DNA of 64,000 nucleotides from Nilaparvata lugens (Eukaryota > Arthropoda > Insecta > Hemiptera > Delphacidae), in NCBI RefSeq assembly GCF_014356525.2, contig NC_052511.1:51520068-51584067 (forward strand), in the 5' to 3' direction. This document shows, piece after piece, positions 56,657 through 64,000 of this stretch. The translations under genes and the position numbers were made by a program. The notes beneath the pieces are model-generated. The model saw nothing but the letters and a program-made list of their open reading frames with translations, had not been told where the DNA came from and did no database searches. The first letter of the stretch is position 1. Each line of letters begins with the position of its first letter.

Positions 56657-56743
56657 CGAAGAGGAAGAGGAAGAAGAAGAAGAAGAAGAAGAAGAAGAAG
56701 AAGAAGAAGAAAAAGAAGAAGAAGAAGAAGAAGAAGAAGAAGA
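56657..56743. repeat. (AAG)n microsatellite
   Basis: About 28 AAG units with two small interruptions. It gives the poly-Phe and poly-Ser frames on the minus strand, which are not genes. Confidence 0.95.
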
Positions 56744-57006
56744 TGCGTGGGAGGCAGAGTGAAATGGTGTAGACAGACCTGTCAGCTGACAACTACTCAA
56801 CTCTGGCTGGTGCATATTATAATCTTGGCAACCGTCTCACATAGTCTACTACTAATTACTCGCTTTCTAGATAATTTCATCCCACTTCTAAACATCCACA
56901 CCTATCTCTAGGAGAGAAGGTTGTCAGAGGGGACGGGAAGGAGAAAAAAAAGGAAATACAGGAAAAGAGATGGGAGAAGGATTGAGAAAGAGAGGGGAAT
57001 AGAGTA
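56744..57006. other. no feature recognised
   Basis: Mixed, ending in an A/G-rich stretch (56935-57005). Confidence 0.4.
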
Positions 57007-57115
57007 GAATGATTTTTCATTTGATGACGTAGTGAAGTTTGGACATTAATGTCCACTCTACCACTTAACCACTATAGCAAACTCAACTTAGCAAAAATAC
57101 AAATACAATACAAAA
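57007..57115 (-). mobile_element. LINE 3' end, CTTCGCCACGTC type
   Basis: Matches 38335-38460: TTAATGTCCACTCTACCACT and the tail reading TTTGTATTGTATTTGTATTT on the minus strand. Confidence 0.55.
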
Positions 57116-57128
57116 GACACAGAGATAA

Positions 57129-57180
57129 CTAGTAGTTCTGCGAACAGTAGACCTCACGCAGTATTCTCATCCACAAGTCC
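57129..57180. mobile_element. RC9 terminal fragment
   Basis: CTAGTAGTTCTGCGAACAGT then AGACCTCACGCAGTATTCTC: the last ~52 bp of the RC9 terminal unit, inverted, beginning at exactly the CTAG that ends the 26466-27335 copy. Confidence 0.75.
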
Positions 57181-57365
57181 CAGATGTCAACTGTTTCAAA
57201 TGTTAACAAACTCAGTTCACGTTTAAATTTGTATTCCATATGATCTAATTCATCCAGTTCCGTGATGATCTTTCTATCTGATGAAAATTATTTTTTTAGA
57301 ATAAAAAATATTATAATTTTCCAGCATTATTTAGTTCATTTGTTTATTTTTATTCACCTATTGAA
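57181..57365. other. no feature recognised
   Basis: Short AT-rich spacer. Confidence 0.4.
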
Positions 57366-58900
57366 TTAGTTTTTTCGAATGTGAGAATATTGATACTGAT
57401 GGGCACTGTGAAGCTCTTCTTGGGGAATTACTATCGCCTCCGAAATTAGGTCGACACACGTATAACGAATCTTGTACTGAGTCACCAGTATTGAGGTTAG
57501 AAATTTGAAAATGCGTGCGTGGACGCTAAGTGAACACCAGACTGATTGAGTCACTACAAGATTCGATACAATCGTCCGAATCGCGGGAGGCATAACCACT
57601 CGCTCACCCTTGATTCTTCTTATGACTAATTGTAAAATAATAAAATTTTCAGAAGTAGTGTAGCGGTCGCAAAACACTGAATACAGATATCTTAAAACTA
57701 TTACCTGTGATGAAACAGCATATAAAATCATACAGGTCGAGCAAAAATCCCGATGTATATAATCTACGGGACTGCGTCTCTAATAAGTTCCGAAGGATTA
57801 AGATAGGGTACTAAGGACCAGAGATCGTTCGGAATATACTTCGAGAACAGAGTCTTGTCGGGCTTTATGCTCTATTGTAGGAAATTATATTATCTCCAGC
57901 TGCATCTGCCATACAGTCGAAAAATTCGCTCCCAAGCCGAAGTTGGTAACAGATAAAAGCTGATATGTGAGCAGGTAAGGACAGAGAATAGGTAATCTCG
58001 ATCTGACCCCACACACTACATCCACTTAGATCTGTTCCAATATCCAGGTTGAATCAATTATTTCAATGATCGTACTTGATCGGTTCTTGATAATATAGAA
58101 CGTGTCAGACACAATAATTGACAGGCTTAAGAAATAATCGAACTCAGAAGACGAATTGATAAAGTGGAAATATAATATAATAAAATATATAATTTGACAG
58201 TGCAGATTTGAAGCTTTGATTACAGATTGAGAATAGTTTAACATTGACAGAATAATTGAAAATTTGCTTGTGCTCACATGATACCATGCATGATCCAACA
58301 GACTTTATAATTGACAAATTTATCAGTTTTTTTTAAATAATGAAAACAAATCATAAAAGATTTTTAAAATCACTCAAGGTCGTGGTTCTGGCAGCGGAGG
58401 ATAGTTAATCAACTAAAAGTTCTTATAAATTCTATACCAGATAAAATCTAGGATCTTAATGGTTATAAGCGCTTGTTGGCGTGGCCATTACTTTAACGGA
58501 GAAAATTTTTATATTTTTCTGCACTATATTTTCTCTCGAAACGAAGATTGGGGCCCCAAACATATAAAACTCACGTGAATCATCTTGGCGGTTGTGGTTC
58601 CTTTAGATAAAATTTTGTATGATCGGTGGCTGGTCCAGTCTTCGGTCTTAGCACGTGTGGAATTTCGATTAAATATTTCCTTCACCAAATAAATTAGGGA
58701 GTTATTAAATTAGAATTTCTAGAATAATCAATTGATGAATAAATTTACAAAATAATAGATAAATTAGCCTAAGATATTGGCTCACAGATAAAAAATACAA
58801 AAATCGAACGAAATTTCACTAATAGGTCTTTGGTAACTTTTTAACAAGTTGAGGATTTTAAAAGGGAAGTGTGTTGCCTTCTTCTAAGCCTTTGGCTAGA
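57366..58900. other. higher-complexity block of unknown nature
   Basis: Less AT-rich and less repetitive than the surroundings, with no partner in the window. The 121-codon minus-strand frame 57366-57731 matches no family I know. GATTGGGGCCCCAAACATAT (58545) and TTCTGGCAGCGGAGGATAGT (58385) faintly recall LTR-retrotransposon end and primer-site text, so a degraded LTR element is one possibility. Not established. Confidence 0.3.
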
Positions 58901-59892
58901 ACCCTTTTCTGAGAATCTCTGTGTAATTAATTTGCCATTGGTAGAATGATTATGACGTAGGCATGACGTCAGTGGCAAGCAGTAAAATATAATTCCTTTG
59001 ATTACAATAATAACTTAATTTGTATAATTTTTTAAATTGCTTAATTCTCTATATACAGTTCCCTATACAGTGTACATGCACTAGCATATATGATAAGGCA
59101 AGTTTGCTGGCTGATAACAGATTAATATATGATGCTTTCAAACGATCATCCTTTTGGTGCCATTTCTATGACATATGATTGGCTTAGACTTGCCAAAGAG
59201 ATTCATTCACCATGTGACTCAATTAAATCAATAATTTATAATTTAATATTTCTATACAATTCTTATTATATTCGAAACTGTTATAATTGATTTTTGCTGC
59301 TCTTATCAGTGATACAATATTCATGCTATGACCTAGTTCGTTATAACAACATTCGACATTATAATGTAATTTCGTGAGTAATAAATAATTTTAACAATAA
59401 TAAATACATTTTATTTTTTTTTATTTGAAATTCTTTATCCTTTTTCAATAGTTCTTAATTTTGGAAATAATATTATAACTTGCATGTAAACCTGGCATGA
59501 CATTTATAATAAATTGAGTCAGTCAGCTGTGTCTGAGCTGCTACAAAACATCTGATCAATTGTAAACAAAAGTGTAACCTCCAAAAAAGTTCAATGAGCA
59601 ATTCATAAATGATTTGTACTTAATTTGCAAAATAATTATAATTTTATTAAATAATTCTTTGAAAAAATGCGTAGTACAGAACGGTACTCTTATCTTATAC
59701 TCAGCTGTTGATAAGGAAGCCTTATCGCTCGGGTGCTAACTGTTCGTTTAGCAAACCTTTTATTTTATAAGGATAATTATAACTTTTCTAGTTAATTCTC
59801 TCCTTTCATGAGATTTACTAAAAAAAAAATCATCACAGCACGCATAATAATACCATGACTGCAAAACAAAATATTGAAACCAAAGACCTTAA
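58901..59892. other. no gene; CRE motif
   Basis: ATTGG at 58938 and TGACGTCA at 58964-58971 lie near 58950. The rest, especially 59180-59660, is very AT-rich and unassigned. Confidence 0.35.
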
Positions 59893-60078
59893 AGCTGCGA
59901 TTAGACCAAATATATTAAAAAAATGTTAATAACTCAATCCTTTTAGATTATATTAGATTAAACATAACTTATCATACACATGTGAGCATATGTGTTTGTC
60001 AACTTCCGTTCAATCTAATAGAATCTATAAGGATGAAGTTATAACCATTTTGTTAATAACTTTGGTGTAAACCCAGCT
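59893..60078. mobile_element. PIF-like MITE, AGCTGCGTTTACACC type, copy 2
   Basis: Left AGCTGCGATTAGACC, right GGTGTAAACCCAGCT, with TAA on both sides (59890-59892 and 60079-60081). Shares GATTAAACATAACTTATCAT and the AATCTAATAGAATCTATAAG block with 51411-51596. Confidence 0.85.
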
Positions 60079-60103
60079 TAAAGATGCATACCTCTTTAAT
60101 GTC

Positions 60104-60436
60104 TTTGATTGGAACTATAGACCTTATACAAATACAGCAATAGACTGGCTTCTCCACACATCTGTGTAATCACTTGTCAGCTGATTCATGATGAATAATT
60201 CTATAGTCTGATTTTTACTCTAATATTGGCGTATGAAGGAGGTTCCTTTTTCCTTTTAAAATTCCCAAAAACCTTGTATATACGTCGACGCGCAATTTAA
60301 AAAGAAACATACCTGTCAAATTTCATGAAAATCTATTACCGCGTTTCGCCGTTAATGCGCAACATATAAATATTTAAACATTAAGAGAAAAGCCAAACCG
60401 TCGACTTCAATCTTAGACTTCACTTCGTTCGGTCAA
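60104..60436. mobile_element. RC9 element, inverted partial copy
   Basis: Part of one ~207-bp unit (GGAACTATAGACCTTATACA; CTTCTCCACACATCTGTGTA) followed by the single-copy part (TATACGTCGACGCGCAATTT; CCGCGTTTCGCCGTTAATGC), ending GACTTCACTTCGTTCGGTCAA|T. Truncated inside the tandem unit on the left. Confidence 0.85.
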
Positions 60437-61198
60437 TAATAAAATTAAACAGAAAAACTGACTATAAAATGTCAGGTAGATGAGGGTAGATTGAAAATGT
60501 TGTTAGAATACTACTGATCGGATAATTAAAATTGGAGAACAATTTTATCTCAAGGTAGTCAGGTGAAAATAATTTCACCAACAGTAGGCTAATACAACAT
60601 TAGGCCTAATATAACTAATATGTGACTAATATCTCAAAACTTTGTACTCTTACATCATGTTGGCTTCATCATCCAGACTACTAGCGTGGTAAATAAGTAA
60701 TCTATGCAAGGGTGTATTTTCTCCTAATTTCAATCTTCTTCATTTTCTTTTCACTGCTTTTATTACTCTACTCCCTCACTCTCTATCATTTTCATCTTCC
60801 TCATCGCCGACTTTTTCCTAATCTCCAACTTTCTTATCACACACTTTCGAATAACATAAACACAATTCATTAGGCATTCATAGGGACATGATACGAATGT
60901 TTCTCACTACAAAATTCACTCCAAATTTCCTCTCCCTTACTTCCTCTTATTTGTCCTCTTTTCCCTTCTCTACTCCTCTCCCACCCATTAATCATTGATT
61001 GATTTAAAAAAACGTCTTTTGGAACAAATCACTGAAACTGTCCGGCCCTAGAGCGATCACATGACAACCATCCCTCACCCATCCCACCAATATAAACCTT
61101 TAAACCTGTTATAGAATAAATTGTATATATATTATATAAACTCATGTTATTTTAATTATCCACTGCATACTGCTGTATATTACTGAAAGTTGATAACC
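60437..61198. other. no feature recognised
   Basis: CT-rich from about 60720 to 60990. No exon. Confidence 0.4.
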
Positions 61199-61669
61199 CT
61201 GATCTACTTTCAGCCTAATTCATTTTATTAATCAATAATTTGATCTTATCTACCTATATAATTATTACTTTATCAATTTTCTGTTTTTTTTTCTCTTAAA
61301 TATTCATATCAATTGAAATTTTTACAATATTTCCATTAATAAATAAATCCTTAGTTTAATTAATGAAATTAACGTTTTGGTAGAGAGTTAGTGGGGAGGA
61401 TATTTTTAATATTCTTTCCGAAGAATGGACATCGATATGTCCAAAGCTCCGCCAATTTATGTAGATGCATAACAATATAATTATCTATAGTGTTATTATA
61501 TTACAAATTGCTTTTTCTTATCATATACAGTTCAATAATTATTTTCTTAGTCTGTATTATGTAAATTAATCTATAATCTTGCTGCATTGTAAGCTATTGT
61601 ATATACGTATGTAAGCCAGTATATATTGTAATCTACATAAATAAAGTACTCAATCAATCAATCAATCAA
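61199..61669 (+). mobile_element. TCAA element, long copy
   Basis: Begins TGATCTACTTTCAGCCTAAT like 4674, shows the core start at TTTTGGTAGAGAGTTAGTGG (61376), and ends with TCAA units at 61669. Confidence 0.85.
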
Positions 61670-62150
61670 CCTCTTCTTCTTCGCCTTCTTCCTTCTCACC
61701 CTCTCCTCAATTTTCTACCCCGCCATTGGGTCTTTTTCTCCTACTTCTTATTATGGTTCTTCCTGGTGTTGTTTCTGATCCTCTTGTTCTTCTTTTTCCT
61801 GTTCGTGTTCTCTTTCTCTTTCTTCTTCTTCTTCTTCTTCTTCTTCTTCTTCTTCTTCTTCTTCTTCTTCTCTTCTTCTCCTCCTTCTTCTTTTTCTCTC
61901 CTCAAGAGAACAATGACCCCTTAGCAAGACGCGTTGTCACTCACTCTTTTATCCTCAGATTCAATTCACCTCCCTCCCACTAGTGTAAGGCCAATTTACA
62001 CACCACCCACAATTCCTTTCTTTCCTGCTCTTCTTTCTAACTGTCTCCTTCCCACACCGTTTATCGTCTCTTCTTTCTCTTCTCCTCTTGACACATCCGC
62101 TTCCTCTTTAGTTCGCCTCTCACGTAGTTCTAAATTGATTTATTAGGAGA
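61670..62150. repeat. (TTC)n and pyrimidine-rich tract
   Basis: About 20 TTC units at 61812-61875 within a C/T-rich stretch. The poly-Leu frame 61726-61983 is an artefact of it. Confidence 0.9.
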
Positions 62151-62384
62151 CAATTAGGTAGGCCTACGTTGTCAGTCACTCTGCTATAAGGCTAACACAC
62201 ACTGCATGCATAAGAGTGAGGATACGAGAAAGGTTGTACGATGTAGGTAGGCCTTAAAAAGATAGGTCGCTCGATTGATGCTGTACGATCTAATGAGTAA
62301 GTCTTGAAATATAATAGTCAAATACTGCTCCTGATGTTCTCCAAAACCAGCAATAATTCATATTGATCCACAATTAATAACCTA
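62151..62384. other. no feature recognised
   Basis: Unassigned. Confidence 0.4.
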
Positions 62385-62515
62385 TTTTTGGACAATTTTT
62401 AACCAAATTTGTGAAAGGAACAGTTGTGGGCTTTGAGCATGTGGTTCCTTTTCCAATCATTCATGGTTGATAATTATTATTGTAACTATCAATAAATTAA
62501 TGAATAAATGAATGA
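62385..62515 (+). mobile_element. LT tail, plus strand
   Basis: ACCTATTTTTGGACAATTTT, GAAAGGAACAGTTGTGGGCT, TTGAGCATGTGGTTCCTTTT and an ATAAATTAATGAATAAATGA tail, colinear with 13428-13545. Confidence 0.6.
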
Positions 62516-62858
62516 TATTTTAAGACAGTATTCTAGTGTTTTATTATGGTGAATTAAAAGATTGCTTTTTGTTAGTAAGTAAGCTTCATCCTTCCATTTA
62601 ACAATGACTTGTATGCACAAGTTGCGCAAAAAGCTGATAAAAATACTATAGATGTCCAAGTCCATCCCCCGGCATGGTTTTTTTTGTTTACACTACTTTG
62701 TAATTATTGATTATTGCGTCAGCGACTATTGATTATTGCTTCGTTTTGCTTCATATTTCGTCAGTTTCTTTACATTTATTTGTTGTTGTCAAACATATTT
62801 ATGTAAGTGTTTTCCTGTAAGTATTGGAAATAAGATTCAATTTGATTCGAATTTGAAG
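62516..62858. other. no feature recognised
   Basis: ATTGATTATTGCGTCAGCG and ATTGATTATTGCTTCG form a small local duplication (62700-62750). Nothing else. Confidence 0.4.
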
Positions 62859-63208
62859 TTATAATAACAGTGGAGAAGGATAAGAAAGCAACGTTGTCGA
62901 TTCTCTGCCCTGCCACTACCTTCTTTAGAGAATAGCTGATACCCGGTCACTATCTGATGTGATATATAAACTGTTCATTCTTGTTTGAAATTATAGCAAA
63001 TTCGTTTAGAAGATATATTTTCCAACGATTAGAATATGAATTTTCATAATTGAGATTATATATTTTTTGTTAATTGATTATAATTCTACATTGTTAAAAA
63101 ACTTTGCGAAGCTGGAAAAGGATAGCGCTATCTGCTTTGACGAATGATTGACAAGGATAGCAACACCAGAGTTAATAGGATACTGCGATTATAACGTGAA
63201 CCTCAATA
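62859..63208 (+). mobile_element. M1 MITE, diverged copy
   Basis: GTTATAATAACAGTGGAGAA at the left and ATAACGTGAACCTCAATA at the right match M1 ends with several changes; the interior (AACTGTTCATTCTTGTTTGA; CAAGGATAGCAACACC) is colinear with 2944-3314. The outermost left repeat is lost. Older than the other copies. Confidence 0.8.
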
Positions 63209-63579
63209 TACATTAGTATTTTTTAAGAAAGAGGTATGGTTTTAAACAATTTATACCGTAAATTCATACTGTACTAGTTCTAAACTTCGTGAAGATATTA
63301 AACTATGTTGGAGATCTGTTAAGAAGATGAAACAATAATATGAGATTGATCTAAAAAGGTGGAAGAGTCGAAAAAAGTAACACAAGCGAAAAGAAAGAGA
63401 GAGAGAAACTTGGAACCAATACAGAAAGAAGACAGAGGGGATGAACTGATGAAACGGAGATGTGACCACACACAAAACCTCCTGTCTGCTACTAAAAAAT
63501 AAACTGATAGCAATTCAACTTTCGATGGGAAGCCGAGCCAGCTCTGATAGGCCAGTCTGAGAATAAACATTCAGATCGG
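63209..63579. other. no feature recognised
   Basis: Unassigned, becoming A/G-rich. Minus-strand frames here are not recognisable. Confidence 0.4.
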
Positions 63580-64000
63580 AAAAAGAAAGTGAATTAGAAG
63601 AAGGATTAGAATGAGTAGGAAAAAGGAAGAAGAATAAGATTGGGTAAAGAAGAGGGAGAATGAAAAAGAAAAGAAGGTTAAAGTAGAGTAGAAGCAGATA
63701 AGAAGAGGAGGAGAAGGATAAGACTGAGAAGTAGAAGGGGAGAAGAAGAAGGAGAAGGAAAAGAAGGAGAAGAAGAAAAAGAAGAAGGAGAAGAACAATA
63801 AGGAAAAGAAGTACAATAAGAAGAAGAACAGTTGGAAAGAGAAGGAGAAGGAGAAGAACAACAATAATAGGAAGAGGAGAAGGAGTGGGAGAAGAGCCAG
63901 GAGGAGAAGAAGGAGAAGAAGAAGGAGAAGAAGAAGGAGAAGAAGAAGAAGAAGAAGAAGAAGAGCAAGGAGAAGAAGGTGTAGATGATAGAGAGGGTTG
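63580..64000. repeat. GAA/GGA purine tract to window end
   Basis: Nearly all A and G on the plus strand, with AGAAGGAGAAGAAGAAGAAG-type runs, densest at 63895-63980. Frames encoding Phe/Ser-rich products on the minus strand reflect this only. Confidence 0.95.

Noticed and set aside
57366..57731. 121-codon minus-strand frame
   Set aside because: Reasonable composition but no recognisable motif, splice context or partner; kept only as an unexplained block.

Overview
This window looks like repeat-rich, AT-rich nuclear DNA from an insect. Evidence for this: every recognisable coding remnant is a dead non-LTR retrotransposon; small palindromic DNA transposons and Helitrons are everywhere; (GAA)n, (CT)n, (TG)n and (TA)n microsatellites are frequent; there is no bacterial-type gene packing, and a 100-N scaffold gap lies at 43848-43947. 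The particular mix of repeat ends reminds me of planthopper (hemipteran) genomes. That placement rests on memory of repeat style, not on a search, and I hold it at about 50%.

I find no host protein-coding exon, tRNA, rRNA or snRNA that I would defend. The longer open frames are low-complexity pyrimidine or purine tracts, or run across transposons. The window reads as intergenic DNA or a very large intron that has been filled by mobile elements.

Layout. 0-10 kb: a broken retrotransposon ORF2 end (756-1327, minus), a TA-flanked MITE (2944-3314), a small promoter-like island (3365-3475), a 734-bp foldback element (3772-4505) and two copies of a TCAA-tailed retroelement. 10-24 kb: two copies of one non-autonomous Helitron family (12647-13309 plus; 22481-23036 minus), several rolling-circle elements that I call RC3, a duplicated CCAAT-rich block (18826-20314) and a retroelement nested in another one (20397-20693). 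24-30 kb: minisatellites and a Helitron-like element (RC9, 26466-27335) inserted exactly inside the terminal repeat of a MITE. 30-44 kb: more RC3 copies, one carrying a PIF/Harbinger-like MITE with a clean empty site elsewhere in the window, one carrying a different ~0.7-kb element; a LINE 3' end with a recognisable reverse-transcriptase C-terminus (40345-40693); a third Helitron (41201-41684); and a degenerate array running into the assembly gap. 44-64 kb: PIF-like MITEs including a GC-rich one (50490-50722), a remarkable head-to-tail array of five palindromic MITEs each separated by a single TTA/TAA (52099-53050), further RC9 and TCAA-tailed copies, and long GAA-rich tracts to the end.

Names used below are working labels: M1 (TA-flanked ~370-bp MITE), RC3 and RC9 (Helitron-like families), TCAA element (short retroelement with (TCAA)n tail), LT tail (A-rich LINE-like 3' end containing an aggct...agcct palindromic motif), element X (0.7-0.9 kb, starts ACTTTCC). 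All repeats were aligned by eye, so edges are good to a few bases where a target site is quoted and to 10-30 bases elsewhere.
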